A DNA stretch of 64,000 bases from Chiua virens (GCA_019787685.1 JAHNUO010000010.1:124001-188000); one strand, 5' to 3'; positions 1-12,267 are shown, numbered from the stretch's first letter. Notes: generated by a model from the sequence alone, not told the origin. A program made the numbers and translations.

Positions 1-14
1 TTGACATGATGAGG

Positions 15-476
15 GACTTCCCTTATGTAAAGGGTAGACAAGAAAGAGTTGAGACAATACTCAGATATGATTGAGGAGATCAAGACTGAAACATAGGAGT
101 ATTGTCATAGGATTTATATAGTGCAAAGTGAACAAGGCAAAGGGTGTTCTGAGCAGAGCTGAATCAATCATAAATAGAACAAAAGGAATCATACAATGTG
201 AAGGCAGCAGACAATGATGAAGTTGAAATGACAACCATGATGCCATTGGATGATGATATGAAAAGAATGAGTAACATACATATAATGGGATCAGGTATGG
301 AAAGTAATAGGCAGAACACTGTAAATGGAACTAGATGTGTCAGCAATAAAAGACACATAAGTGGAATAATATATGGCATACATGGACAAAGGGTTAAAGT
401 GAAGATGAACATAGTGAGGAAAGCAAAGATGAGTGTAGTAAATCAAGCAAAGAAAAGAAAGAAAAGAGTAAATTGT
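15..476. repeat. Dispersed repeat R4, copy 1
   Basis: This stretch aligns end to end, with substitutions and small indels, to 24764-25206 in the same orientation. Both copies run from a 'gacttccctta' block to an A/G-rich 'aagaaaagagtaaat' end. The open frame across 198-671 lies mostly inside the repeat, is not conserved in copy 2 and is not proposed as a gene. It may be an LTR or a non-coding transposon part; its ends are not defined because the window starts here. Confidence 0.7.
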
Positions 477-984
477 AACAATACATGGGTGAGCAGCAGT
501 GTGCTGCTTCTATATCAAAAATGGCTGCTTGAGAACCCAGGGATACCTTTGAAGGATCCAGCAGTCACTAAAAGTACTCCAGTCAACATTGAAGATAAGG
601 AGTCAAGGAGAGCATTGAGTAAGAGATATGATGGGTCATTACAGGAAAATAAGTGGTCCTGGACTAAGTGAAATTTTGGAGTACCTGGCTTGGGAATTAC
701 ATCAAGCAGCCCTGTGCAAAAGGTGCCAATGATAGCTTCTAAGCAATCAGAAAAAAAGGCCTAAGGGAATAAGAAATGAATTGGAGCAAGAAAGAGGAAG
801 AAGGAGTAAACAGAGCAGCATCTGGCTTGAATTTCAGTATGAATGTATCAAAAAATGAAATTGATGTGCTAAATGCCAGAATGGTGATTGTTTGGTGTAA
901 AGGAGTAATATAGAAGCAGCACTACAAGAAGGAGGTGTTATGATAGTCCCAGATTGGTCAGCTATAGGGCAAATATCAGCCTAA
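477..984. other. No recognised feature
   Basis: AT-rich sequence between the R4 repeat and a Tc1 relic. No gene, terminal repeat or RNA was recognised. Confidence 0.5.
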
Positions 985-1084
985 TTTTTCAGGGTTACTT
1001 TGGCAACACATGTGGAGGTAGATTTCAACTTCTTGGTTAACCTGTTCCATTTCTCTGTCTGATTGCAGATAATTGGCAGTGGGC

Positions 1085-1962
1085 ATACTCTCAATCAACT
1101 TTTGACACTTCTCTGCCCAAATCTTGTACCACTCTACTTGAATTGTCTCTCAAAGTTCCAATATTCCCTTGGGTGGCTCAGGATACTCTGCTAGCCTTCT
1201 TTTAAGGATAAATCATAGATGTTCTATGGGATTAAGATCTGGGGACTGAGCAGGCCATACTATGACCTCAAATCCATGCTTCTCGAACCACTCCTTGGCC
1301 TTCCTACTGGTATATTTGAGATCATTATCTTATTGAAAGTGTCCTCTGGAGAAAATCCAAATCCACCAGGATTTGTTAGAGATTATCCTCTAAAATCTAT
1401 ACATAGAGGTTAGCATCCATCTTACTATCAATCTTGTAAGCCATTCTAACCCCTTTCCAACTCATACAACCCCATATTATCACTAAACCTCCTCCAAACT
1501 TAACTACACCCTGTACAATCCTATTACTAAGGCCCTCTTCTGCCTTTTTCCAAGCCTATTTCCTGCCATTTGACCCAATACAATTGATTTCAATCTTATC
1601 TGACCATATGACATGCTTTCAATCATCCATAGTCCAATCTTGGTGGCTTATAGCAGAATCCAATCTTTCTTCCCAATAATGCTTGGAAAGAAGAAATTTT
1701 GCTTTACTATAGCCTTTATACTAGCCTTTTTCAGGTGATGACAGATGGTTTGTGAGGATATGGCATGGTCCATATTAGTGGGGAAAATGATGGATGAATG
1801 ACAACTAGAGGCTTTGGGAAGGTCAGGACAGTGTTTGGCATAAATATAACTAATGGTGGAGTGGTTGAACCTAGTAGAAGCACAGATTTGGCAGGTTGAT
1901 TGACCTAATCCCAAAAAAAAATGATAATCTGGTTGGTTTAATCAATGGACAGAGATTTCATG
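1085..1962 (-). pseudogene. Tc1/mariner transposase relic (oldest copy)
   Basis: On the minus strand a decayed Tc1-type transposase can be followed from a helix-turn-helix-like N-terminus (start near 1962) to the C-terminus near 1085. Recognisable pieces are 'CHHLKKASIKAIVKQ', a mutated second catalytic block '[15 protein letters not shown]' and the E-bearing '[16 protein letters not shown]'-type block. There are several nonsense codons and frameshifts, including a TAG at 1397-1399 immediately before 'ILED', at the same codon as in the two younger Tc1 elements at 4590 and 16744. No terminal inverted repeats were found around it. It is plainly inactive. Confidence 0.8.
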
Positions 1963-2114
1963 GTGAAAGAAATGCCAAAAGCAATGATGTTTGGCTGTGT
2001 TTACATCATGTTGAACTGTTTATGCATCACATGACCCATTGCTGACATAATATTTCATTGCAACCAGCGGTTTCTGCATTTACATAGCTTAGCCACAAAA
2101 CCACCTTAACCTCA

Positions 2115-2735
2115 TGTAAGCAGGGGCTAATTAGGCTGCTGTAGTGCCTGTGAGTGTCTGGCTAGTTAGCCTGCCTTTATTCAGTCAGGTGTCCTGCCAA
2201 TAATACCTGCCAATAAATATGATAATTCCAAGATGGTATGTACTATGTAATTCCTGTACAAGAGCAGAATGTTGGCACTGCTGGCAGACTTGGCTAATGT
2301 CAGCACATCATGGTATTTGCCCCCCCCTGCTCCTGCCACTATGAAAGGTATGTGCTCATTGTGCAGCACAATGAGCACAACATTACCTTATAAGTATATC
2401 AATTACTTTACTTTTTTCATTCAATTTTATAATACATTCTTTTATTCTGTCTTACAGTGCATGTTGTGTGCTGTGTAGACCAGGAATGCATGCTTGTTGT
2501 TTGATACAGCGATGAGCTTGTGGCTAATGTGGCATATCACGTGCTCTTGTACCTGGATCAACAAAGTCACGTGTGTTGTTAGACTTGTGCGTAACGACAT
2601 GTTTCTTCCCACACTCTTCCCCCTTTGCTATTGCCACCACCAACACTGTCACTGCACCCTCCTCCAGTGCTATTTGTCATTGCTGTTTCTATTCCTGCCA
2701 TGCATCAAGCCCACTCCTGAAACTGTCTTCTTGTT
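2115..2735 (+). repeat. Dispersed repeat R5, copy 1
   Basis: About 620 bp that reappear as an inverted copy at 13651-14320. Shared landmarks are 'gcaggggctaattaggctgc', a 'cctgccaataaatatgataa'-like block and the 'atgcatgcttgt' stretch. The copies diverge by substitutions, many of them C/T or G/A. No protein-coding capacity is shared, so an LTR or a non-autonomous element is likely. Confidence 0.7.
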
Positions 2736-2746
2736 TGTCATCATTT

Positions 2747-2777
2747 TACCTTTGATTTACCTTTGATTTACCTTTGA
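2747..2777. repeat. Short tandem repeat (11-mer, about 3 copies)
   Basis: Three consecutive copies of an 11-base unit 'acctttgattt' sit at the point where the R5 homology ends. It is probably a slippage product. Confidence 0.7.
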
Positions 2778-3229
2778 CCATTCTCATTGCTCTCGTAGAT
2801 GGTATTGCAACCTCTTACCACCAGTTTTCATTGTCATCAACATTGTCTATCATTTTTCAGTGCCCTCTCATATTGATGTTTCCTGGTACTTCTGTCATCA
2901 TGTCAGTTATTGTGGGTGTCATTTTTTCTATTAGTCTTTGCTGTGCTGGCCTCATTGTCAAGGGTTTTTATAGCTACCATGTTGTGTTATGAGGCCACTG
3001 TGAGCTTCAGTCCCTGTGTTCTGCTCTTTGGTGGCACCCAGCATTTTTAATGATGTTCTTTGTCAGCCATGTTATCACATTGATCTCTAGCTCACCAAAA
3101 CTCTGTACTTTGTTGCTGTTACCAAGCATTAACTTTCACATGTTTGGAGTTGCTATGAATAATCTATCAATTGTATTACTGCACTTCAGTACTAGGTTGT
3201 GTACTCTTCTTTTTTCTCAGACCATGAGT
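2778..3229. other. No recognised feature
   Basis: AT-rich sequence between the R5 repeat and a relic gene on the minus strand. Nothing was recognised. Confidence 0.5.
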
Positions 3230-4541
3230 TACTCCGGCATCTGAGTGATATTTCTGTGGCCTTTTGGCAGAGGGGACAGCTTGGCCACCTTCTCTAGAGA
3301 CTGTTGAGAACATGATTTCATCATACCCATGTTTCTGTGCCTGTGCTGCAGTGCTGTGACCATCGCTACTTTGTATAATTTTATTGGCTGATGCCGCATC
3401 TCTACTCCCGTTGCCCTCCTCATCTTGTGTATCCTAAGTATCTGTGAGACAAGATGTTCCCCAGGCCCTCCATTTGTCGGTGGACATTTTGGAGAAATGT
3501 GTAGTCCCACTCTTCCAAGCATTGTATAATACTTGAAGCTCCATGGTGGAATTGATGTCACTGGGACTGCAAAATTTTTTCAATGGCCAGCCCTTAATCA
3601 CAATGCCCATCTTCTCTGTTATGTGAGTGTTGAAATTAACATAAAACATTTTCACCATCACCAACTGTGCGACTTCACCTGATGCATTGTAATACTGGCA
3701 AGGTTAATACAGCAATGGAAGGTACTTACATAGTTTCTCCAATATCAAGGCATGCATCTGCATTTTCAGTGCACTGAGCAAGTCCTTGTATGTTTGAATG
3801 ACACCTACATATCCCAGTAAATCCATTAGGTATCGGAAGGATAGAGAAAAAAAGAGAAACCTTGTACACCTGACAAACAATAGGCTTCCAAACAATTTGT
3901 GATACTGGTTGGAGGCATCTTGAATTTACATTGGAAAAAGTCTGCAACACACTCCTCAGACACATGTATGAATGGTCAAGTAAAATGGTCAGCATCACTG
4001 CATACAGCAATAAGAATGCTCTGCATGTTGGTATGAATATTGAGGGCCAAAAGCTATCAAATAGTGTAGGAGTTGTCAGCCATTCAAGTCATGATGTTGA
4101 TATGGTACATGCACAAACCTGTTTAGAAATTGAGGCAAGAGTTCTCTATGTATCATGGAATGTGCTGATGGGCACATTGTAGACTGCATATGTACATCTT
4201 ATTTTCACAGAACTCTTCTAGTTCCTGCAGTGCATTGGCAGTACCAGTGACTGTTTCCTCTGCAGTCATGGCATTCCATATACCTGTGATCTCTTTTGAG
4301 AGTTTGTAGGCCTTGTACTGCTCACCAGGAGGACGTGCTGGAGGAAGAAAGCAAGTCAATAGTATGAGCAGGTCAGCAATATGAATGAGGGGGGAAGGGA
4401 ATGTCACAGTCTTGCCTTCATTGCACTTTTTAACCTCAGCGTACAAGAATGCATTCCACCAGTTGCATTTGTGCTTTGCATTGTGAATGTGTGATGATTG
4501 AATTATGGCCTCATAGTAGTAGTCAACAGAATGGGCCCCGA
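3230..4541 (-). pseudogene. Relic of a conserved basidiomycete hypothetical gene (C-terminal part)
   Basis: Minus-strand fragments read 'KMFYVNFNTHITEKMGIVIKG', cut here as 'YVNFNTHITEKMGIVI', followed by 'WPLKKFCSPSDI' and 'YNAWKSGTTHF'. I recognise this block from a repeated family of large hypothetical proteins in Agaricomycetes. Upstream are 'LSGVQG' and 'WWNAFLYAEVKKCNEG' fragments. Reading frames shift repeatedly and contain stops. The gene is cut at 4541 by an LTR (copy 2a) carrying a Tc1 element, and seems to continue at 7706-9060. The family has no established function that I can name. Confidence 0.5.
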
Positions 4542-5117
4542 TATCATATACTGCTCCATTCTCTGTTCCTCTGGATATAACTCCAGATACAGTGACTCCA
4601 AAAACTGTTCCAATAACTAACCCCACACTGGGGCACAAAGTGCCCCACAATCACCCGTGGGAATCACGCCTCACTTTGGTGAGACAAAACAAAGTACAAA
4701 TTCCTGGCTACAAATCGGTCTCTGGGTCATGTGATTTGGCTCAAGGGCTATGGAGATATGCCTATTTTAAATCGGGATTACCATTGGAACAGTTTTTGGA
4801 CTTTTAATATAAGATATAGGATCTCAATATTGTAAGAGGTTATTTGCTGTTGTTTGGTGCTACAAACAAAGATATACATGTAAACATGTCATCTGAGTTT
4901 TAAAACATTCACACACCTCTTTACTCTTTACCATTATCATCATGTGATCTCTCTCTACTACTCAAAAGAATACCATTCTTGCTCAGCTTGATTCTGGTCA
5001 TTCCATTCACTCTATTGCATCTAGCACTGGTGTGGGCCTTGCTACCATCTCCAGACTTTGTTCCAAGGAGCATTCTGACCTCCAAAAGTCTATTGGGGGT
5101 CGTCCACCCAAGCTTTC

Positions 5118-5671
5118 TGTCATATACTGCTCCGTTCTCCATTCCTCCGGATATAACTCTGTTTCTCTTAGACGATAACTCCGGGTTGATCTCCCTCAGG
5201 ATGCAACTCCGCAACCCTGGACCTCCATTACGTATATATGTTTCCTCTTTTATTTTAGTACATAACCTGTGTCTCGCTTACGAGCACAGCTCCGGCTTTC
5301 TCAGTACCCGACTTACCTCCGGCTATGTAGTTTCCCGATCTTCCGTCTTACTCAGTTCTTACCAACTCCGTTACTAATCTCCATTCCACTCCAAGTATAT
5401 AAACTGTAGTACCCTGACTGTGTACCCTTAGTCTGAATATTAGTTTATTGTACGACTCACTCCGAACACTCCGTAAGACCTTGACAGTCTTTACTCCGCT
5501 CGACTCCACTTTATGTGTTGAGTCATATATCTACCTCCATTCTCTGCACGTCCGAAATATAGGGACAGACTGTGACAAGGGTGCACCACATACGGTAAAG
5601 CCAAGTCCCGTCCGACGTTACAACTCCGGAGATCTGGAGTTGGCTACCTCCGAGTTGCACGGTCTCTAACA
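5118..5671 (-). mobile_element. Solo LTR family 2, copy b (intact, 554 bp)
   Basis: Plus-strand ends are TGTCATATAC and GTCTCTAACA, flanked by a perfect 5-bp target duplication ctttc (5113-5117 and 5672-5676). It lies inside the transposase gene of Tc1 element A. CpG sites are well kept and the LTR is unusually rich in CTCCG/CTCCGG, so it looks young. No retroelement internal region remains, implying LTR-LTR recombination. Confidence 0.92.
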
Positions 5672-6000
5672 CTTTCCCCTACCAATATTCGCCATGCTAT
5701 CCATCTCATCTCTTCTCACAAGGCAGAGAATGCTGTCCAGGTGACCAAAGCACTCTCCAATGTCATTAACCAGCCTCTCCATCCTAACACCATTCGTCAT
5801 CACCTGAAAAAATCTGGGTCGAGGCTGTTGTAGTCAAGTCCAAATGTCCTTTACTTTCTGCTAAATATCGCAAGGCTCACTTGGACTTTGCTATTGCTCA
5901 CAAGGATTGGACTATAGAGGACTGGAAAAGGGTCATATGGTCTGATAAGACCAAAATCAATCATCTAGGGTCAGATAGGCCCAAGTGGGTGTGGAAAAAG

Positions 6001-6430
6001 TGAAACAACCTAGAACAATACTAGACTGTAAAGTGTAGTGGTTGAGTGAAGAGGGGGTTCAGTCCAGTGAAGAGGCGAAAACTCCAAGAGAACTTTGTTA
6101 GAGCTCTCTGGCTTTGATTCATGGGGTTTATATACTACATGGATGTCAGAGTTCTAATCTGAGTGTGAACTACATAGATAAGCATAATGTATCCTATTGG
6201 ATGATAAGGTGTGAATAGATATGAGTCATAGATAAGAGCATAGCCTTGCACTGCCGGTGATGAGTCAGTGATAAGGGAAATAAATAGATAAGGACATGAG
6301 GTGATGGTTGCTGTGTTATTGTGGCAGCCAATCAGATATGATCCTTTGAACAGCCTTGACATGAGGCATGTATCTTTAGAATAGATTGAATGTTGGAGTT
6401 GTGAAGTGAGGAAAAGTTGGTATCGTAACA
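6001..6430 (-). mobile_element. Solo LTR family 1, copy a (430 bp)
   Basis: On the minus strand it begins TGTTACGATACC and ends GGTTGTTTCA. A perfect 5-bp target duplication aaaag flanks it (5996-6000, 6431-6435). It sits in the Tc1 transposase gene and its removal restores the reading frame. Other copies are at 15771-16213 and 20090-21210. Confidence 0.92.
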
Positions 6431-7705
6431 AAAAGCCAGGTGAGAGCCTCAGTGACAGGCTAGTACAAGGAACTGTGAAATTTGGAGGAGGATCTGTGAT
6501 GGTATGGGAGTGTATGACTTGGCAGGGAGTTGGCTATGCTACTAAGATTGATGGTAGGATGGATAGGGACCTTTACCTTTAGATTTTGAAGGATGATCTG
6601 CTGAATACTCTGCAGTATTATGGTCTCGATCCACCTGACATCATCTTTCAGCAAGACAATGACCCCAAACACATCTGTAGAAAGGTAAAGGAGTGGTTGG
6701 AAGCGCATGATTTTGAGACCATGGTGTGGCCTGCACAGTCCCCTGACCTCAATCCCATTGAACATCTCTGGAGTTACCTCAAGAGAAGGCCAGCAGAGTA
6801 TGAATATCCCCCTAATGGAATTTTGGAGTTATGGGAGAGGATTCAGGAGGTATGGAAGGGAATACCAGTTGAGGAGTGTCAGAAGTTGATTTAGAGCATG
6901 CCAAGGAGGATACAGGCTGTGGTTAAGGCCAAAGGAGGATACACCAAGTACTGATATATACCAAATACTCTCTCAGTATCAAAAGTCCAAAAACCGTTCC
7001 AATGGTAATCCCAATTTAAAATAGGCATATCTCCACAACCTGTGAGTCAGCTCACATGACCAAGAGACCGATTTGTAGCCAAGCATTTGCACATTGTTTG
7101 GTCTCACCAAAGTGAGGTGTGATTCCCACAGGTGATTGTGGGGTGCTTCACGCCCCAGTTTTGGGTTAGTTATTGGAACAGTTTTTGGAGTCACTGTATC
7201 TTAGATGATAACTCCGGGTCGATCACCCTCAGGGTGCAACTCCATGATCCCAGACCTCTGTTACGTACATATGTTTCCTCTTATATTTTAGTACATAACC
7301 TGTGTCTCGCTTACGAGCACAGCTCCAGCTTTCTCAGTACCCGACTTACCTCTGGCTATGTAGTTTCCTGATCTTCCGTCTTACTCAGTTCTTACCAACT
7401 CTGTTACTAATCTCCATTCCACTCCGAGTATATAAACTGTAGTACCCCGACTGTGTACCCTTAGTCTGAATATTAGTTTATTTGTACGACTCACTCTGAA
7501 CACTCCGTAAGACCTTGACAGTCTTTACTCCGCTTGACTCCACTTTATGTGTTGAGTCATATATCTACCTCCGTTCTCCGCACCTCCGAAATATAGGGAC
7601 AGACTGTGACAAGGGCACATCACATACGGTGAAGTCAAGTCCTGTCCGATGCTAGAACTCCGGAGATCCGGAGTTGACTACCTCTGAGTCGCACAGTCTC
7701 TAACA

Positions 7706-9060
7706 CCTGAACTGATTGCACAATTTGATGGCCTCTTGCATGATTTGTTGATGAGCTGTAGCTAGGGCTTCATTGTAATCCTTCCTACAGTCAGCATGGT
7801 CATAAGCAAGCTTTTTCTGTTCAGCTGCAGTGTGCTTAATCATTGGCCTACTACACTTTCTCCAGGGAGTGCACTGGCTGGCCCACATAACCTTAAGGTA
7901 ACAGATCATCACATCAGTGGAGAATGTCATCCAAAAGGAGGGGAGAGGAGAGACAGGGATGGCGAAATATATATATATATTGTCAAATGATGCATGACAG
8001 TGTTGCTCATCATGTGCAAATAATGGTTAGTACCTCACCATCAGTGTTGAGAGCCAAGCCACTCCATGAGATTAAGTCATACAAATACTCAACCTCCATT
8101 CTCGTCATTCCTCATGCACATAAGTAACTTGTGAAGTCACTTACGTGGGACACATCTCTGTATGCATGGGTTATGTGCCACCATGCTGTTGCATGGTAGC
8201 TGTGAGCAAGAAGGTAACATTCCACGTAAACACCAAGAATTCCCAATGGAGGAAAATCCTCTATCACATCTGGACTCAGTTTACATGCCCCAGTGAGGCT
8301 GCCAGCAATTCTGTTTAGATTCTGAACAAATTGGAAAACAGGGACCAGAATCCCTGAGCTACTGGTGGTGGCTTGTGCACATGGAGGTGGAGGTGAACAA
8401 GATGGTGATGACTCTGAAAAGTCAGTCAATAGCTGGGAAAGGGATTGAAAAGAAACAGAAACTGCAGGTGATTGATGTTGCTGGGAAGCACACAGAGAAT
8501 TGGAAACTGATAACACAGAGAAAGCTTGGAAGATTGTGAGTATCAGTACAATGTAAAAAAAAGTTGACAGAAGTAGCTCACCATTTGCAAGTTTGTCATT
8601 GCCATGAGAACCAAGTAATGCAGAAGCAGGCAGTGGAGAGAATCATGTGTCCACTGGCTCCTTCATACTAGCCACTGTATTTTGATAGCAGTCTGGGGTT
8701 GTCATGCTGCAAAGTTCTCCCTTCATGATCATGTATGTGAGTGCATCAGAAAATGTCTTAGACTTGATGAACTTGTGGATTGTGTGGCCATTGACCTGTT
8801 CACATGCTTCTGCCCTGGTGGGTTGAATTGAAAGGGAGTATCGAAGCATAAATAGCAATTTACCATGTGAAGTACAAGCCCACATTCTTTCCAAGGATGA
8901 CAGAATAAAATTTCTTGTGGGTTTTAAAGAGATCAAGACAGATTGATGAACCAGCAATATTGTGTGCCACCCTTGATAATGACTTGTCACTGGTCAGTTT
9001 GGCGACTAGTGGCTGAAGATGCATGACATCATTTGCAGTGACTTCTGAGTGACATGTCAC
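7706..9060 (-). pseudogene. Relic gene with an RNase H1 N-terminal-like motif
   Basis: Minus-strand fragments include 'FYSVILGKNVGLYFTW' near 8860-8910 and 'VNGHTIHKFIKSKTFSDAL' downstream. Together they resemble the small RNA:DNA hybrid-binding domain at the N-terminus of RNase H1, which occurs in many basidiomycete proteins of unknown role. Later pieces (8112-8516, 7706-7930) are low-complexity or 'KDYNEALATAHQQIMQEA'-like. Frames are broken. The piece may be continuous with the 3230-4541 relic across the LTR/Tc1 insertion, but I cannot prove one gene. Confidence 0.45.
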
Positions 9061-9614
9061 AACAAGGGGGAATGGTGGAGCACCCTTGCTAGCTGCAATA
9101 AATGGCCTAATAATGAATTACAAGCATCAGCCTGCGTATTGAAGGGTACCAGTTTTGGCTTTATCCTTACCGTTTGAGCATTACTCCTGGAGATGCTCCT
9201 CCAAGAACCACATAGTAAACCATATGGGTAGGTACTTGAAAATGAAAGAGAAGGCAATAGAAGGAAGGCAGACAATGGCATTGTCTGAGTCACACGCATT
9301 GCATCTAACAGTGTACTGCAACTTCCAAATCAGTTATTAGTCCAGCTTCTGAGTCTTGTGTTTCAAATTTACAACAAAACAAGCAATATACTAATCTACT
9401 ACCATCTCATTTGTCTGGGGCTACTACAACACTGGGAGAAAACTTATGTCTGATAACATTTTGAAATGTATTGACACAGTGATTCTGAATCAGTGATGAT
9501 GATGCACCTTGTGGCATGATGGCATCAAGGTGATCAAGTGATCCTACCATGCATCATATCAAATGAACTACAGAAATCAAAGTGACTACAGGACTTGGAG
9601 ATACATGAGAACAA

Positions 9615-12267
9615 CTACTTTGTATGATTAGAGGGCAAGTCTGAGAGAAAGTCCACAATCCTTCCGGTTGTCTCTCCATCAGCATCATCTTTAACATTGA
9701 ACCACTTGACCTCCTCATTTTTGCCAAGAGGAGTTTGACCATCAACTCTGAACAGCCTACTCATGTCCACACACTCCATGCCTACCCTTTGTCCAATTGT
9801 TCTGTTCCTAGTAAAGCCATTGAGATCAAATATATAGTGAACGTATAATAGCAAATGGGAATTAATTTGTATCTGGCATTGCATGAATGCCTTGACTTCC
9901 CCATGTAACAGATGATGTTCAGTCTGAAGGCATGTACAAACTGAGCTTAATGTTTCATTCTCTACCTTGGTTGCACTGTGCAGCTGTCGGACCTCAATGT
10001 TTCAGTGTATGATTTCTTCCTTGGCTCGGTCAACATGGAGCCCAAGGCGCATTGCTTCATATATGGCAGGCTGGGCCCAAGGTCGCATTCTGACATCATC
10101 TCGTGTTTCCTTCAAAAGCATAAACTCTTGTAAAAAGCCATAATGCAACACACAGGACCATTCAAGTACAGGAGCAGGAGGTTCTAGTGTGGTAGCAATG
10201 GCATTATAAGTCTTGATCACGTTTTGGATTGTCCTGCACCAGGTCTGTAAGGACTTGGTGATTTGAGTGTGCATATGGTAACCTGATAGGAATTTATTAC
10301 AACAATATTGTCAGTAGAAAGAAAAAAAACAAACCAGCTTGTCCAAGGTTCATTTTATGCAGTTCCATAAGGTACAGGACAACCAGCCATTGTAGATCAT
10401 TAAGAGCATGGTGATATTATTGTTGATGGATATATTTTATGGTCTGCATGTATGGTTCATCGGTCAGTTCCCAGGTTTGGGTGATGCCCATCTTGAGTTC
10501 CATGGCAACAATATCAGCAAGAAGGACATTGAGCCATTCTGTGGCCTGACACTGGGCAGTTTCAAGTTTTTGTGTTTGAGAGAGGTTGGTGAAGTAGGCA
10601 TCATGGTGAAGTGCAGATGAAGACTTGGGAATAACAAACACATAATTCTCAGGCACTGTGTTGAGGAATGATTTCATGGTGTCTTCTTTTCGTGCACTGA
10701 ACTTTGTTAGTTCTCTTGTCAGAACAAATGATAAGTACATAACCTTACCATGCTTCTCACACTTTTTGCAATAGCTCAACATACGTAATTGCATGGATGT
10801 CCTACTCAGACTCCAGACCTAATGTTTCCAGATACTTTGACTGCTTAACCTGGAAGGCTTGAATATCTTTATCATCGATTTGTAGTGAGATCTTAGCTTG
10901 CTGAAGGGCGAGACCACTGTCATTGACAATGCAGAGTGCTTGGGGGTAATTGTTGTACAACATCTTCCCAAGATTTACATACTTGTCCTTATCCCATTGC
11001 CAAAAATACATGTTGATGAACAGGCGGCAGTTGCAAGTGGTGGCATAGCGTGTAACTGAAGTGAGCTGGTTAGAGGCACTAAAGATGTGCTCCATTGTTG
11101 ACAGATCTTTGAGGTCAACACCCTCAATGATGTTTGGGCGGTTGCGGTCTTGACATGCATAGTTGTGTGTATACCCATGGAATGAGTCCACACACATTCA
11201 ACTTTTCGAATCCTCAAACTTGGTGGCAAGGGGAGATGACTTGATTGTTGTGGTGAGCTTACAACCAATGTCATAGCCAATGAGAAGGCAAGGTCCAAGC
11301 ATGTCAAGTGCACAGCCAACAATGGAGAGGGGATACTTGAATCTGTTATACACAAGGTGAGTACACTATAACAGCAGCCATGCTATCACTTTACACACAG
11401 TTTCCTACTTTGAATCATGTCAACAACCCACAACATTAACCCATGCCAACATGCACATGCAAAAATCCCTGTTTTATCAAAGATCCCTCATGCTTTCTTT
11501 GACATGTCTTTGGCAGCAGCCTTCCAATTGTCCATGCAGCCACTGACTGTATCATCAACCTGAGGATCAGGTTGTGTGGCCACCTTATCCACCATAGTCA
11601 ATGTGGAGGTCACAAAGGTATTGACATACTCAGGGTCGAGGAAATAGTCAGAAGTAAAGCAATATTGATCACCAACTTGACAATTGCCTTGCAGTGCCAT
11701 GTGAGAGAGTGAATTATTGCCATCGATTGCAACCATCTGATGATACCGTAGCTCCGGCTCGCCTTCAATCTACAATATGTTAGCTTTTTTTCAATGCAGT
11801 ACAGTGAAAGCTTGCCTCATAGCTGCAAGGGGGACAAGCATTCAGAACACGCCAGTTCACCAAAGCAAGGCCAAGGACTTCTTGCACCTGCCTGTCCACC
11901 TCCTGAACAATGGTGAGATAAGCATCAAAGGCATTTGCCAACAGATGACAGTAGTGACAGGAGTAGGGGTGCTATAAAATGAACTAAGCAACGAAGCACC
12001 AAAAATTAATATACTTTACATAATATACATTGCAGAAGACCTTCACAAATGCCTCGATACTAAACAATGGCTTGCACAGGCAGATCCAATGGTAGAGCTC
12101 AAGTGAGCAAAGGGAAATTGCCAATGATGGGGAAAGAGGGGAGCCATGTAGCCATGGTATACAAGTGCCACTGCAGCACTAGTACAATGATTGGATTGCT
12201 TGATTGTTGCCATTTCTTCTATTGCAAAGACATCAAGCACAGGAATAGTGAAATCATAAATTGACAA
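9615..12267 (-). pseudogene. KDZ-family transposase relic
   Basis: Ordered minus-strand blocks match the Kyakuja-Dileera-Zisupton transposase layout typical of mushroom-forming fungi. They are: 'HWQFPFAHLSSTIGSACASH' and 'FVKVFCNVY' (about 12060-12170); 'AFDAYLTIVQEVDRQVQEV' and 'NWRVLNACPPCSYE' (about 11800-11960); 'MVAIDGNNSLSHM' and 'TSDYFLDPEYV' (11640-11736); 'GIFDKTGIFACAC', 'YPLSIVGCALDMLGPCLLIG' and 'DIGCK' (11250-11490); 'SFHGYTHNYACQDRNRP' and 'EHIFSASNQLTSVTRYAT' (11030-11180); and a C-terminal 'LQEFMLLKETRDDVRMRPWA' (10060-10130). Several frameshifts and stops are present. A 720-bp LTR separates it from probable upstream coding at 13088-13560. Confidence 0.85.

Larger units (their letters stand above)
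4942..6954 (+). pseudogene. Tc1 transposase of element A, interrupted twice
   Basis: Without the solo LTRs at 5118-5671 and 6001-6430 and one copy of each 5-bp target duplication, the frame resumes across both junctions ('GGRPPKLSPTN' and 'WVWKKPGESLSD'). It gives roughly 340 codons with an N-terminal helix-turn-helix, 'VIWSDKTKI' (first Asp), 'IIFQQDNDPKH' (second Asp) and 'LNPIEHLW' (Glu), i.e. a DD34E catalytic core. Lesions include a TGA directly after the ATG, a one-base indel near 5820, a TAG at 6580-6582 and a TAG near 6893. It acts, or acted, in cut-and-paste transposition in the nucleus. It cannot make a full protein now. Confidence 0.9.
4590..7196 (+). mobile_element. Tc1/mariner element A with long terminal inverted repeats
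   Basis: The ends are CAGTGACTCC...GGAGTCACTG with TA on both sides (4588-4589, 7197-7198), the Tc1/mariner target duplication. The terminal inverted repeats are about 215 bp (4590-4805 and 6985-7196). Within each repeat the outer motif 'ccaaaaactgttccaat' recurs at the inner end in inverted orientation. The element carries one transposase pseudogene and was later hit by two LTR insertions, at 5118 and 6001. It inserted into an LTR of family 2. Confidence 0.92.
4542..7705 (-). mobile_element. Solo LTR family 2, copy a, split by a Tc1 element
   Basis: The LTR is present as two pieces, 4542-4589 and 7199-7705, separated by the Tc1 element at 4590-7196. Joined, they align along the full length of the intact copy at 5118-5671. 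On the minus strand it begins TGTTAGAGAC and ends near a degraded TGACA. Flanking 5-mers are cccga (4537-4541) and cctga (7706-7710), a target duplication with one transition. No internal retroelement sequence remains, so it is a solo LTR. Confidence 0.85.

Noticed and set aside
198..671. 157-codon open frame near the window start
   Set aside because: It lies in repeat R4; the collinear copy at 24764-25206 does not keep the frame open.
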